From Pedobacter psychrodurus (lineage in GTDB: Bacteria; Bacteroidota; Bacteroidia; Sphingobacteriales; Sphingobacteriaceae): DNA of 64,000 nt. The position numbers were made by a program, and so were the translations under genes. The DNA lies in NCBI RefSeq assembly GCF_004331735.1, contig NZ_SJSO01000006.1, forward strand, positions 186,001 to 250,000, written 5' to 3'. A model generated the notes under the pieces. It saw only the letters and a program-made list of their open reading frames with translations. It was not told the DNA's origin and searched no databases. Positions within the stretch are counted from its first letter, which is position 1, and every line of letters begins with the position of its first letter. Shown here piece after piece: positions 15,794-25,250 of the stretch.

Positions 15794-17056
15794 ATGGGAA
15801 GATTACCTTTTATCATTGCCGCCTGCATATTCATAATTGCTTTTGATATTTATTGTTTCAAAGCTATTATCGCAGTTTTTAAAAAATGGAAGCCAGTTAC
15901 CAAAAAATTATTCACCATTTTTTATTGGAGTTATAGCTTACTCTTAATTTTTGGCGTTTTCTGTGGCATTTACCTGAACCTTTTCCTTACGTTAAGGGCC
16001 ATTATTTTAGTAGCCTTCTTTTTAACAGTTGCCTGTAAATTGGCCATGTTGCCTTTTCTGTTGCTGGATGATCTACGCAGGTTATTAATAAAGATTTTCA
16101 GAAGAAATAAAAAGAGTGAGGTTTCAACTTCACAAAATACAACGACTTCCACAACTGCGGAACCCATTTCACGTTCGGAGTTTTTGGTTAAAGCCGGATT
16201 GGTGGCCGCAGCAGTTCCTTTAACTTCGTTAAGCTGGGGCATTATTTCTGGTGCATACGACTATCAGGTACGACGGGTAAATTTAATCCTCCCTAACTTA
16301 CCCAAGGCTTTTGATGGGATTACCATGGCGCAGATTTCTGATATCCATTCTGGAAGCTTTTACAATAAAACAGCCGTAAAGGGTGGTGTAGAAATGCTAT
16401 TGAGCGAGAAACCCGATTTCGTCTTTTTTACCGGCGATTTGGTGAATAACCTGACCAACGAAGTAAGAGATTATCAGGATATATTTTCGAAAGTAAAAGC
16501 ACCTCTCGGTGTATATTCAACATTAGGAAACCACGATTATGGCGACTATTATTTTGGCAAAGAATCTTCTCCTGCCAAGGTAAAAAACCTGAAAGACATG
16601 GTTGATGTGCATAAAGTAATGGGTTACGATTTACTAATGAACGAAAACCGCAGGTTAAAAGTAGACGGTGAAGAAATAGGGATTTTAGGTATAGAAAACT
16701 GGGGTATGGGCCGTTTTCCCAAATATGGAAAAATGGAGCAGGCGGTTCAAAATACGGATGATTTACCAGTTAAACTTTTGCTGAGTCACGATCCTTCGCA
16801 TTGGCGTGGAGAGGTTTTGAAAAAATATCCGCAAATAGATGCCATGTTCAGCGGTCACACACACGGAATGCAGTTTGGTGTTCGTTTAAAAGAGTTTCAA
16901 TGGAGCCCGGTGCAATACATTTACAAAGAATGGGCGGGTTTGTACCAAGAGCAAAAACAACAGCTTTACGTTAATGTAGGCTATGGCTTTTTAGGTTACC
17001 CAGGCAGGGTTGGTGTTTTACCTGAGATTACAATATTTACCTTGAAGAGGGCATAA
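15794..17056 (+). CDS. Membrane-anchored metallophosphoesterase
   Basis: The 420-residue protein begins with three or four hydrophobic helices (residues 1-100), a linker rich in Ser and Thr, a further hydrophobic segment (FLVKAGLVAAAVPLTSL), and a calcineurin-like phosphoesterase domain. All metal-binding motifs are present: SDIHSG, FTGDLVNN, GNHDYGD, LSHDPSHW and GHTHGMQFG. It resembles the YkuE/LpxG-like outer-face phosphoesterases. The catalytic domain likely faces the periplasm. The substrate is unknown. Confidence 0.9.
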   Translation: MGRLPFIIAACIFIIAFDIYCFKAIIAVFKKWKPVTKKLFTIFYWSYSLLLIFGVFCGIYLNLFLTLRAIILVAFFLTVACKLAMLPFLLLDDLRRLLIKIFRRNKKSEVSTSQNTTTSTTAEPISRSEFLVKAGLVAAAVPLTSLSWGIISGAYDYQVRRVNLILPNLPKAFDGITMAQISDIHSGSFYNKTAVKGGVEMLLSEKPDFVFFTGDLVNNLTNEVRDYQDIFSKVKAPLGVYSTLGNHDYGDYYFGKESSPAKVKNLKDMVDVHKVMGYDLLMNENRRLKVDGEEIGILGIENWGMGRFPKYGKMEQAVQNTDDLPVKLLLSHDPSHWRGEVLKKYPQIDAMFSGHTHGMQFGVRLKEFQWSPVQYIYKEWAGLYQEQKQQLYVNVGYGFLGYPGRVGVLPEITIFTLKRA

Positions 17057-17066
17057 TAATAAAATT

Positions 17067-17160
17067 CGTCATTTCGACTGAAGTGCAACGAAATGGAGAA
17101 ATCTATAAAAGAGATTCCAGTAAATCACTCATAGATTTCTCCGCTACGGTCGAAATGACG
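17067..17160. repeat. Palindromic repeat of the CGTCAT family (both arms)
   Basis: An arm beginning CGTCATTTCGACTGAAGTG and ending GGAGAAATCTAT (17067-17105) is mirrored by ATAGATTTCTCC...GTCGAAATGACG (17131-17160). It fills the gap between the convergent metallophosphoesterase and response-regulator genes and could terminate both transcripts. Confidence 0.75.
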
Positions 17161-17168
17161 ACTGTTGC

Positions 17169-17858
17169 TTATCCCGCGTTAAAGCGATAACCCACGCCCC
17201 TAACGGTCTGTAATAACTGTGGATTGTCAGGATTCAGTTCTATCTTCTTACGTAAGCGTACAATGTGCATATCAAGCGTTCTGGTATTTACATCAGAGTT
17301 ATAACCCCAAACCACCAACATCAGTTCATCACGGTTGATTACCTTACCAGGATTACGCAAGAAATAAAGCAGGATGCGGTTTTCCAATATCGTTAACTCT
17401 ATTTTCTTTCCATCTCTAAACAACGTGTGGATATTTGGATGATGTTCCATATTACCAAAACGGTGAATTTCGGCGGTATCTTTATTCACGATAAATTTCA
17501 CCTTGCTCTCCAACATTGCCACTAAAACATCCATATTAAATGGTTTGGTGATATAATCGGATGCACCAAAGTTGTAGGCATCGATTTTATCTACATCCTG
17601 TGCTTTAGCTGTCATCATGATTACCAGGTTTTCGAAACCTTGCTTGCGCACATTCTCGCAAACTTCGGCGCCCTGTTTACCAGGCATCATCCAATCTAAT
17701 AAAACAATATCAGGCTGATCAGCCAAAATCATTCTTTCACCAGCTTCGCCATCATTTGCTTCAAGCACAGTATAACCTTCAGCCTTTAAACGGTGGGCCA
17801 CAAGAAAGCGAAGATTTTCATCATCTTCTACGATTAATATTTTTACTTCTTTAGACAT
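17169..17858 (-). CDS. OmpR-family response regulator
   Basis: The 229-residue protein has a receiver domain (residues 5-118) with the acidic pocket EDD near residue 11, phospho-acceptor D55 (LLDWMMPG), Thr in MMTAKA and K104 (YITKPF). A winged-helix DNA-binding domain follows (residues 130-227), ending TVRGVGYRFN. It lies 104 bases downstream of the histidine kinase and surely forms a two-component system with it. The gap between the two contains AAGGTT/AACCTT repeats. Confidence 0.95.
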   Translation of the reverse strand: MSKEVKILIVEDDENLRFLVAHRLKAEGYTVLEANDGEAGERMILADQPDIVLLDWMMPGKQGAEVCENVRKQGFENLVIMMTAKAQDVDKIDAYNFGASDYITKPFNMDVLVAMLESKVKFIVNKDTAEIHRFGNMEHHPNIHTLFRDGKKIELTILENRILLYFLRNPGKVINRDELMLVVWGYNSDVNTRTLDMHIVRLRKKIELNPDNPQLLQTVRGVGYRFNAG

Positions 17859-17962
17859 TTGTATGTGTTTTATATTGCAGTTGTAAGGTTGAAAAGTTTT
17901 AAGGTTTCAAGGTTAAGTTCAACGTTCCAACCTTTTAACGTTTAACATTTTAATTCCTAAAT

Positions 17963-19636
17963 TTAATGATTATAAGGCAGTACAATTTTAAACTCAGTAC
18001 CACTTCCTACTTTACTTTTTACCGAGATTTCTCCCTCCATAAAGTTAACCAGTTCTTTGCAGAATGCCAAACCCAGGCCTACACTGCCCATTTGGTTATA
18101 TTCATTCTGAATCCTGAAAAACTTTTTAAATATATTGTTTAATTCTGATGATGCGATACCTATCCCTTTATCGGCAAACCGGAAAACCAGCACCCCTTTT
18201 ATCAGCTTTGCACTAATGTGCAATTTTTTCTGTTCTGGTTTCGAATATTTGTAGGCATTCTCTGCCAGATTATCGAATAAACTGCCCAATAATACCGGAT
18301 CGGTAATAAAGGTTTTAAAGCCCACCACCTCATAGGTAATATCAAAATCGGGATGTTTTAACGTATGTGATTCGATTGTACTTTCAATAAAATCTACAAT
18401 ATTAACTTCTTCCTGGTTCAGCTTAATCGCCTTATTTTCGATCTGCGTAAAAGCCAATAATTTGTTCATTAAACCATTCAGTTTGTCGGCTTCTTCATCC
18501 AGTATCTTGCCATAAAGTTGCTGCTCCTTTTGGCTCAGTGCGGTAGCACTTTTAATATTGTTTCCTGCAATCTTAATCACGCTGACGGGCGTTTTAAACT
18601 CATGCGTAAGGTTATTCACAAAATCGTATTGCAGCTTAAACATTTTACTGTTGATATTCAGGTTACGGTAAATTAAAAAAGCAACCAATAAAAGCACCCC
18701 ATATACCAGTAATAGCAACAAGGCAATTGGCATGAAATAAATAAAAATTTCTTTCTTAATATAAGATTTTGATGAAATGAGGTACAGCTTAAAATCAGAA
18801 AAAGCTCCTGGCAGGGCAATTTCGGTATTAATATTTTCATCGGAAGTATCTATCGGATCATAAGTCAACGGTTCGATCCTGATGGTTTGGTACAATAAAG
18901 GCCTTGTATTGATGATTTTGATTTTATGCGCATCAAGATTAAAAACCAGTACATCCTGCTGATAAACAGGTGCCGGATTTAACTTCCGCCTGATCATGTC
19001 TTTATAAGCCCTTAAATCTTCGCGACGGGGAATATTTAAGTAAGTGATTTTATTTTCGTTCGAGTTAACGATAGAAAAGTTGGTAAACAGTTCCTCTTGT
19101 GTGGGTACTGAGGCAGTATCGAGATCCTCAACAAAAGTAGCCAATTTAATGGCGATTGCATTAAAATCGCTCCCCACATTAAAAGATCTCGTATCATCTT
19201 CTGAATACAATTTTACCGAATCGAGCTTTACCCCTTTACCAAACTGGAAAATAGATTTCGGGCCAATACCTAAGTGGTTTGCATTGATCCCATCTTTAAC
19301 GGGTACATTTTTTACCTCCGTATCGTAAAAAGTAACCTTGGAGATAAAAGGATATTTTAACATCACGGTATCTACAAACTTCGCTGCCGTAGAAGAATCT
19401 AAAAAGCCGCTGTAGTAAGAAACCTCAGGCATTTTATTCTGGAAGAAATCGTTATAAGGCTTAATACTCTGCTCTAGTACATTTACTTTTTCTGATACAA
19501 AATCATTCTCGATAGATTTCTTGCTGTAGTTAAACGCCAGGAAAAGCGACAGGATAAATAGAATGGAAATGAGTACAATGAAGGTTACACCGAGCGAGAA
19601 ATTTTTACGATAACCACTTTTTTTATCTAAGGCCAT
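17963..19636 (-). CDS. Sensor histidine kinase
   Basis: The 557-residue membrane kinase has an N-terminal membrane helix (about residues 14-35), an extracytoplasmic sensor of about 250 residues, and a second helix (IALLLLLVYGVLLLVAFLIY near residue 300). A HisKA domain with H345 in NNLTHEFKTP follows, then HATPase with the N-box (DNLAENAYKYS), DKGIGI and GLGLAF. The gene starts three bases after the stop of the S9-peptidase-like gene, so that protein is probably co-expressed and may influence sensing. Confidence 0.95.
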   Translation of the reverse strand: MALDKKSGYRKNFSLGVTFIVLISILFILSLFLAFNYSKKSIENDFVSEKVNVLEQSIKPYNDFFQNKMPEVSYYSGFLDSSTAAKFVDTVMLKYPFISKVTFYDTEVKNVPVKDGINANHLGIGPKSIFQFGKGVKLDSVKLYSEDDTRSFNVGSDFNAIAIKLATFVEDLDTASVPTQEELFTNFSIVNSNENKITYLNIPRREDLRAYKDMIRRKLNPAPVYQQDVLVFNLDAHKIKIINTRPLLYQTIRIEPLTYDPIDTSDENINTEIALPGAFSDFKLYLISSKSYIKKEIFIYFMPIALLLLLVYGVLLLVAFLIYRNLNINSKMFKLQYDFVNNLTHEFKTPVSVIKIAGNNIKSATALSQKEQQLYGKILDEEADKLNGLMNKLLAFTQIENKAIKLNQEEVNIVDFIESTIESHTLKHPDFDITYEVVGFKTFITDPVLLGSLFDNLAENAYKYSKPEQKKLHISAKLIKGVLVFRFADKGIGIASSELNNIFKKFFRIQNEYNQMGSVGLGLAFCKELVNFMEGEISVKSKVGSGTEFKIVLPYNH

Positions 19637-19639
19637 ACC

Positions 19640-21523
19640 CTACTTCTTACCTAGATTTTCTTGTAAAAATCCCTCTAAAGCTTTATACAAAGCCGTTCTA
19701 CTCTGTTGACGTACGATCGGGTTTGGACCTTCTTCCTTTTCGATATAGGTAACCTGAACATTCCGTTTTTTCAGTTCTTTAATAAACTGAACACCTTCTG
19801 CTACATTAACGCGTGGATCTTTAGGATTCTGTGCTATAAAAACAGGCGATTTAAACCGATCGGCATGAAAAACAGGTGATGCAAACCGCATATAATCGGT
19901 ATCGGTTACCGGATTGCCAACAATTTCATAATACATCTGCAGATTCGCCTTTAAAAACGGTGGAATAGTTTTAAGATAACTAAACAAATTGATTACTCCT
20001 GAATTTGATCCACCACATTTATAAAGATCGGGGTTTTTATACAAACAATTTAATGCAATATAACCACCAAAACCATTACCATAAATGGCGATTTTTTTAG
20101 GATTGGCAATTTTTTGGGCGATTAGCCATTTTACTCCATCATTAACATCTTCCTGGATTTTATCACTCCACTGCTTAAAACCAGCAGCATAAAAAGATTT
20201 TCCATAACCAGTAGACCCACGATAGTTTACCTGCAGAACAGCATAACCCCGGTTAGCCAAGAATTGAACTTCTGCATTATAGCCCCAACTATTTCTCCCT
20301 GCAGGACCATTATGCGGCAGAACCACTACAGGTAAATTAACAGCCTTTTTATTTCTTGGTAATGTTAAATAGCCATTAATAGTTAAATTATCCGAACTTT
20401 TAAAAGAGATTGGTTTCATGGCACTCATATCGCCCTGTTTAATAGATGGGCTAATATCAGTTAGTTTTTTAAGTTTATTCTCGCTAACTGTATAGAGATA
20501 ATAAGAACCAGGATTTTTATCGGTAAATGTTCTTACCACAAAAACCTTATCCATTTTATCTTTATCCATAATCTTCCATTCAGTACCTGGCAAAAGCCGA
20601 TCTATTTTCGAATAGGTAATCTTGGTACTGTCATCAAGGTAATATTTTTCCTTTTTCCAGGTTTCGCAGGTTACAAAAAGCATTTTCTTTTGTGGCCGTG
20701 AGTATTTTGCATCTACTACATTTAAGGTATCATTTGCAAAAAGCACCTGTTTTTCTTTACCGCTTTTTAAATCGAGTGCCACTAGTGCATTCTTATCCCT
20801 ATTTACATTAGAAATGGCATAAAGCACATTCGGTTGATCTTCTGAGAAAGCAATTGGTTGTAAAGTGGTTTCGAAATTATTGGTAATTACCGGGACAAAG
20901 GCCTGGTTTTCGTTTTCGCGGTACATTAAGGTTTCGTTCACCCCATCGCTCGCTACAGCAATTTTCAATACCCCTCTGTTATCCGTCATCCATTCGGTAA
21001 TATTCCCTGGGTTTTTGGCTGCAATATCCATTTTACCGTTGCGAACATTTAAGCGATAAACATCAAAAACTGTCGAATCGCGTTTGTTGGATGCAACAAT
21101 AATGTACTTATCATCAATTAACTGATCTTCTATTACCCTTAACCTGCTTTTCTCGTTGGCGCTCAGCTGAACCTGCTTGCTTCCATCTTTATTGATCACA
21201 AAAATATCCGATTTACGCTCTTTAGATTCGTCTTCAGTATAATAAATCAACTCATTATTGCTGGTCCAGAAATGGAAACTGATACTCTTCCCATTCAAAT
21301 GGGTTAACTGAACACTATTTCCAGTGCCAATATCTTCAACAAAAAGATCAAGTTTTTTATCATGAATCTTTAAGTAAGAAAGACTTTTCCCGTCTGGAGA
21401 AATGCGATAATAGGCTTTATCCTGCGTTTTAAAAAAATCGTCCACAGGAATAGTATTATTGTTCGCGCCTTTACAAGCCCAGATCAATGCAACAATTAAC
21501 AATAGAAAAATCTTTTTTAGCAT
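19640..21523 (-). CDS. S9 prolyl-oligopeptidase-like lipoprotein with lost catalytic Ser and His
   Basis: This 627-residue protein has a lipobox (ALIWAC, Cys about 17), a beta-propeller-like N-terminal half (about residues 30-370) and an alpha/beta hydrolase C-terminus typical of S9 peptidases. The nucleophile motif, normally GxSxGG, reads GNGFGG with Gly at position 484. The His motif, normally EGH, reads EGP with P600. Asp569 remains (NPKDPRVN). The protein is probably not a peptidase but a surface or periplasmic binding protein. It heads a three-gene unit with a histidine kinase and response regulator, only three bases from the kinase. Confidence 0.9.
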   Translation of the reverse strand: MLKKIFLLLIVALIWACKGANNNTIPVDDFFKTQDKAYYRISPDGKSLSYLKIHDKKLDLFVEDIGTGNSVQLTHLNGKSISFHFWTSNNELIYYTEDESKERKSDIFVINKDGSKQVQLSANEKSRLRVIEDQLIDDKYIIVASNKRDSTVFDVYRLNVRNGKMDIAAKNPGNITEWMTDNRGVLKIAVASDGVNETLMYRENENQAFVPVITNNFETTLQPIAFSEDQPNVLYAISNVNRDKNALVALDLKSGKEKQVLFANDTLNVVDAKYSRPQKKMLFVTCETWKKEKYYLDDSTKITYSKIDRLLPGTEWKIMDKDKMDKVFVVRTFTDKNPGSYYLYTVSENKLKKLTDISPSIKQGDMSAMKPISFKSSDNLTINGYLTLPRNKKAVNLPVVVLPHNGPAGRNSWGYNAEVQFLANRGYAVLQVNYRGSTGYGKSFYAAGFKQWSDKIQEDVNDGVKWLIAQKIANPKKIAIYGNGFGGYIALNCLYKNPDLYKCGGSNSGVINLFSYLKTIPPFLKANLQMYYEIVGNPVTDTDYMRFASPVFHADRFKSPVFIAQNPKDPRVNVAEGVQFIKELKKRNVQVTYIEKEEGPNPIVRQQSRTALYKALEGFLQENLGKK

Positions 21524-21545
21524 AAATAAATCCTTTACGGGACAA

Positions 21546-21553
21546 CAAAAATA
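21546..21553 (-). promoter_or_regulatory. -7 box for the S9-like / two-component unit
   Basis: The minus strand reads TATTTTTG, matching TAnnTTTG, about 22 bases before the ATG of the S9-like gene. Confidence 0.45.
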
Positions 21554-21751
21554 AGTATCACAACAACTTAACCGCGATTTACACCAACAATGTTACTTAT
21601 GCAATCAATAATAAGTCGTGGTTCAATTTAGTATTTATAAAATACCTACAAAATAAAATACAGGTAACATTTAAAATACGTTTAATATCAATTGATGCTT
21701 TAGCTAAAGATGTATTAAAATGTTACATTTAAAACTTATAATTTAGGGTTT

Positions 21752-23575
21752 ATGAACCGCTTGTTTTTCATCATATTCTTATTCCTATCGTTTGGGGCCA
21801 ATGCACAAATCTTTCGCCCCAATCAACAGATTGCACCTGATGAAAGTAGCCTGGCAATTCAATATTATCAGGATGGAGATTATGAAAAAGCAGTTGTGCT
21901 ACTGGAAAAGCTCTATTCCATCCCCAATAACGAAGCCTATTTCGATATTTACTTTAATACATTGGTAAAATTGAAGCGCTATGATGTTGCGGAGAAAGTG
22001 GTTAAAAGAGAAATTAAAAAAAATCCGCAGAACGATGTTTATCCAATTGCATTGGGCAAGCTTTACCAGGAGAAAGGCGATACACAGAGTTCAAATAAAA
22101 TTTTCAGCGATGTGATTAGCAAACTTCCTAAGGATGAGTTTAAGATCAGAAATTTAGCCAATAACTTTTATCGGTTCGAAAATTACGACTATGCGGTACA
22201 AACCTTTAAACAGGGCAGAAAATTGTTGGGCAACGATCAAATGTTTGCTTTCGAGTTATTAAACATCTACCGTTTTAAAAAGGATAAACCCATGCTCATG
22301 CAAGAGTATCTTGATGCACTTGGAACAATGCCACAGCTTTTACCGCAGGCTGAGGCTGTACTATCTTCTATTTTTGAAGACAAAAACGATTACCAAACCT
22401 TTCAGGCAGCCATTTTAAGGAAAGTACAGAAAGAACCTGATGCCGAAATTTATATTCAATTACTTACCTGGAACTATATTCAACAGCAGGAATTTGATAT
22501 GGCCCTGCGCCAGCTAATTGCATACGATAAACGTACTAAAGCTGACGGGGGTACCTTGTTTAATGCCATTTATACCTTTGTTGATAATGGCGCCTACGAA
22601 ACAGCAATTAAAGCCTACGATTATTTGCTAACCAAAGGAAAGGATAATCAGTATTATCTTCCTTCAAAAATAGAAATGCTAAATACCAAGTACAACCTAC
22701 GTACCAATGGGAAATATACCGTAGCCGACCTTGATCTGCTAGCGAAAGATTATCAGGCATTATTAGGCGAAAACGGTAAAAACAGGAACACGCTTTTTGC
22801 TATAAAAAAACTGGCAAACCTGCAGGCTTATTATTTAAATCAACCCAGCAGTGCAGAAAAAGAACTGGAAGAAGCGATAAAAATGCCAGGCATTAACGAT
22901 CAGGACTTAGGCCAGCTAAAACTTGATTTAGGTGATATTTACATTTTAACCAACCAACCCTGGGAAGCATTTTTAGTGTACGAGCAGGTGAGCAAACAGT
23001 TTGAAGGGCAGCCTGTGGGTAACGAAGCACGTTTCCGAAGTGCCAAACTTTCCTTTTACCAAGGTAATTTCGAATACAGCAATGGTCAATGCCTGGTTTT
23101 AAAGGCAGCAACTTCGCAACTCATTGCAAACGATGCCTTGAACCTGAGTTTACTGATTAACGATAATATTCAAACCCCTGCTGATAGCAACGCACTAAAA
23201 ATGTATGCTGATGCAGAGATGCTTTTATTTAGAAACCTCCCCGAACGTGCCGTTAAAAAAATGGATAGTATTGCGATAGCCTTTCCACAAAATAGCCTAA
23301 CTGATGCGATTATGATGAGCAAGGCAAGGATTTTTATTAAAGCAAACGATTTCCAAAAAGCAGCCGATATATTGAAAAAAGTAACTGAAGATTTTAAAGA
23401 TGGTATCTGGACAGATGATGCCCTTTTTACTTTAGGCGATCTTTATGAAAAGAAATTAAACGACATTGCACAAGCCAAAATTTATTTTCAAAAACTGATT
23501 ACTGATTACCCGGGGAGCATGTTCAGTGCTGAAGCCAGAAAAAGGTTTAGGAACTTGCGTGGAGATGGGGTTTAA
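21752..23575 (+). CDS. TPR-repeat periplasmic or secreted protein
   Basis: The 607-residue protein has a signal peptide (about residues 1-18, ending GANAQ) and helical repeats throughout, with TPR-like hairpins such as AIQYYQDGDYEKAVVLLEKL, DVYPIALGKLYQEKGDTQSS and, at the C-terminus, DDALFTLGDLYEKKLNDIAQ followed by KLITDYPGSMFSAEARKRF. The C-terminal part resembles YbgF/BamD-type tetratricopeptide segments. It probably scaffolds an envelope complex. It is monocistronic and convergent with the GNAT gene. Confidence 0.87.
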   Translation: MNRLFFIIFLFLSFGANAQIFRPNQQIAPDESSLAIQYYQDGDYEKAVVLLEKLYSIPNNEAYFDIYFNTLVKLKRYDVAEKVVKREIKKNPQNDVYPIALGKLYQEKGDTQSSNKIFSDVISKLPKDEFKIRNLANNFYRFENYDYAVQTFKQGRKLLGNDQMFAFELLNIYRFKKDKPMLMQEYLDALGTMPQLLPQAEAVLSSIFEDKNDYQTFQAAILRKVQKEPDAEIYIQLLTWNYIQQQEFDMALRQLIAYDKRTKADGGTLFNAIYTFVDNGAYETAIKAYDYLLTKGKDNQYYLPSKIEMLNTKYNLRTNGKYTVADLDLLAKDYQALLGENGKNRNTLFAIKKLANLQAYYLNQPSSAEKELEEAIKMPGINDQDLGQLKLDLGDIYILTNQPWEAFLVYEQVSKQFEGQPVGNEARFRSAKLSFYQGNFEYSNGQCLVLKAATSQLIANDALNLSLLINDNIQTPADSNALKMYADAEMLLFRNLPERAVKKMDSIAIAFPQNSLTDAIMMSKARIFIKANDFQKAADILKKVTEDFKDGIWTDDALFTLGDLYEKKLNDIAQAKIYFQKLITDYPGSMFSAEARKRFRNLRGDGV

Positions 23576-23642
23576 ATAGTTCATTAGTCATTTAGGAATG
23601 GTTAATCTGTTAATTGACTCCCAACGCCAAACTCCCAACTTC

Positions 23643-24200
23643 TTAATCTTTCCAGTCCCAAACTACAACGTTCCATTCTACAGCAATGTTATCGGAATAG
23701 GTATAAATAACTTCGAAACCAATACGTTGATGTGCATTCATCGATCGTAAATTGATGCTGGCAATTTCAGTAATCGCAAAATCGTATCTCGATTTAAAAA
23801 AATCCTTATAAGCGTTATAACACAGATCGAATAAACCTTTACCCCGATAGTCAAGCCCAACACAAACCTGCCCTACAACAATATAATGATAAGCAGAAAC
23901 AGGTTTATCCTGATATAGAATGTGATCGAAACTTTCGTACATTTCAACCAGTCTCGGAATATCACTTTTAGACTGCTCGGTCATGGCTAACACATAGGCT
24001 GCAACCTCTTCCCCATCTTTCGCAATAATATTGGACTCGTACCGATGCATTTTCTCCAAATCATCAAGCAAATGCGATACGGTAACAAAACCCTGTTCCT
24101 TTATTTGCTCAGGTGTTAAATCGTTTTTTAGGTTTTGCTTTTGAAGTTTGAGAATCCCTTCAAGCTCTTTAGTGGTAGATGAATTGGTGATGGTTATCAT
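23643..24200 (-). CDS. GNAT-family N-acetyltransferase
   Basis: This 185-residue protein shows the GNAT core: a V-x-x-x-YRGKGLF acetyl-CoA loop (QVCVGLDYRGKGLFDLCYNA, near residue 112) and a C-terminal SINLRSMNAHQRIGFEVIYTY, the conserved N-x-x-A-x-x-x-x-x-GF segment. The substrate is unknown. The small membrane-protein gene 18 bases upstream is on the same strand and could be co-transcribed. Confidence 0.85.
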   Translation of the reverse strand: MITITNSSTTKELEGILKLQKQNLKNDLTPEQIKEQGFVTVSHLLDDLEKMHRYESNIIAKDGEEVAAYVLAMTEQSKSDIPRLVEMYESFDHILYQDKPVSAYHYIVVGQVCVGLDYRGKGLFDLCYNAYKDFFKSRYDFAITEIASINLRSMNAHQRIGFEVIYTYSDNIAVEWNVVVWDWKD

Positions 24201-24218
24201 TTCTGAATGGCAGATGAC

Positions 24219-24494
24219 TTAGGCATCTAATGCAATAATAGTTAAGGTTAGCAACAAAATGAAGCAAATTCCTGCCAAAATTAAAATTCTGGCGCCATGC
24301 TGCCTATCCGTTAGGGAATAAGAAAAAACCTTTTCACCAGTATTTAATGTTCTCTTTTTCTTCATTAAATCCCAACCAATAACCAGCCCTAAAATGCCGC
24401 CGAAAATTGCAGTTAGGTAACCAGTATAAATATAATTACGCGTGGAATTGTCTATTTTTTGAGAGTCGTTAGTTCGTATCATGCTTAAAAACAA
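24219..24494 (-). CDS. Small two-helix membrane protein
   Basis: The 91-residue product has two hydrophobic helices (YLTAIFGGILGLVIGW near residue 28 and ILILAGICFILLLTLTIIAL near the C-terminus) separated by a basic loop (KKKRTLNTGEK). I do not recognise the family. An internal ATG at 24482 (MIRTND) could equally be the start. It lies just upstream of the GNAT gene on the same strand. Confidence 0.65.
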   Translation of the reverse strand: MFLSMIRTNDSQKIDNSTRNYIYTGYLTAIFGGILGLVIGWDLMKKKRTLNTGEKVFSYSLTDRQHGARILILAGICFILLLTLTIIALDA

Positions 24495-24578
24495 TGGGAT
24501 TCGTCAAATTTAACAGATTGATACCACTTTAAAGAATAAAATCCATTATCATCAATTTTTTAACATTTATATATTATC

Positions 24579-24586
24579 TACCTTTG
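24579..24586 (+). promoter_or_regulatory. -7 box TACCTTTG four bases before the DUF4286 start
   Basis: TACCTTTG is followed by TGCC and then ATG at 24591. The layout matches hemW and clpS and suggests a leaderless mRNA. Confidence 0.55.
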
Positions 24587-24590
24587 TGCC

Positions 24591-24893
24591 ATGTTTTTAT
24601 ATAATGTTACGCTCATCCTTGATGATGCAGCAGCCGAAGAATGGTTAAAGTGGATGCAGGATATCCATATCCCACAGGTTATGGCTACAGGTATGTTTGT
24701 TTCTAACCGTTTATTGAAGGTTGTAGATTCGCCAAATGAAGGGGTAACTTACTGCGCTCAATATGTTGCTGAAATATTGGAGAACTACAATAAATACCAG
24801 GAAATATTTGCACCTGCTTTACAGGCCGAGCTAAACGAAAGATACAAAAACCGCTTTGTGGCGTACCGTAGCCTAATGGAATTTGTCGGTTAG
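24591..24893 (+). CDS. DUF4286 family protein
   Basis: This 100-residue protein matches DUF4286, small Bacteroidota proteins with a ferredoxin-like dimeric alpha/beta-barrel look. Conserved parts are MFLYNVTLILDD at the start, EEWLKWMQDIHIPQVMATGM, and YCAQYVAEILENYNKYQEIF. The function is unknown. The ATG is only four bases after a perfect -7 box. Its stop abuts a GTC-repeat filling the gap to the convergent MazG-like gene. Confidence 0.88.
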   Translation: MFLYNVTLILDDAAAEEWLKWMQDIHIPQVMATGMFVSNRLLKVVDSPNEGVTYCAQYVAEILENYNKYQEIFAPALQAELNERYKNRFVAYRSLMEFVG

Positions 24894-24925
24894 ACTTCTG
24901 ACTGCCGACTAAAGACTTCGGACTT
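24893..24925 (-). repeat. GTC-repeat, copy C, between convergent stops
   Basis: On the minus strand it reads GTCCGAAGTCTTTAGTCGGC followed by AGTCAGAAGTC, sharing the core with 13091-13125 and 41436-41468. It fills the 30-base convergent gap exactly and runs into the MazG-like gene's TAA stop. Confidence 0.7.
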
Positions 24926-25250
24926 ATCTAAGTTTCTCATTATTCTTATGCCTATCTACATCGCGAATGCTCTTTTTCTCCAGATTTTTTTCTAAAGCAT
25001 CGGTTAGGTTTATACCTGTTTGATTGGCCAGGCAGATTAAAACGAACATTACATCAGCCATTTCATCGGCAAGGTTTACCTCTTCATCGCTTTTTTTAAA
25101 AGATTGTTCACCATATTTACGGGCCATAATACGGGCAACTTCTCCAACCTCTTCCATCAAAATGGCAGTATTGGTTAATTCGTTAAAATAACGGATGCCT
25201 GTAGTTTTAATCCAACGGTCTACGGTTTCCTGTGCATTATTAATGGTCAT
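24924..25250 (-). CDS. MazG-like nucleotide pyrophosphohydrolase
   Basis: The 108-residue protein has the MazG helical core with the Mg-binding EEVGEVARIMAR (E-x-x-E) and the downstream NLADEMADVMFVLICLAN (E-x-x-D). Single-domain MazG enzymes hydrolyse nucleoside triphosphates to monophosphates and pyrophosphate, often as house-cleaning enzymes. Its start overlaps the end of the glycosyltransferase gene by 11 bases. In many Bacteroidota a MazG-like gene sits beside dtd, as here one gene further. Confidence 0.88.
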   Translation of the reverse strand: MTINNAQETVDRWIKTTGIRYFNELTNTAILMEEVGEVARIMARKYGEQSFKKSDEEVNLADEMADVMFVLICLANQTGINLTDALEKNLEKKSIRDVDRHKNNEKLR

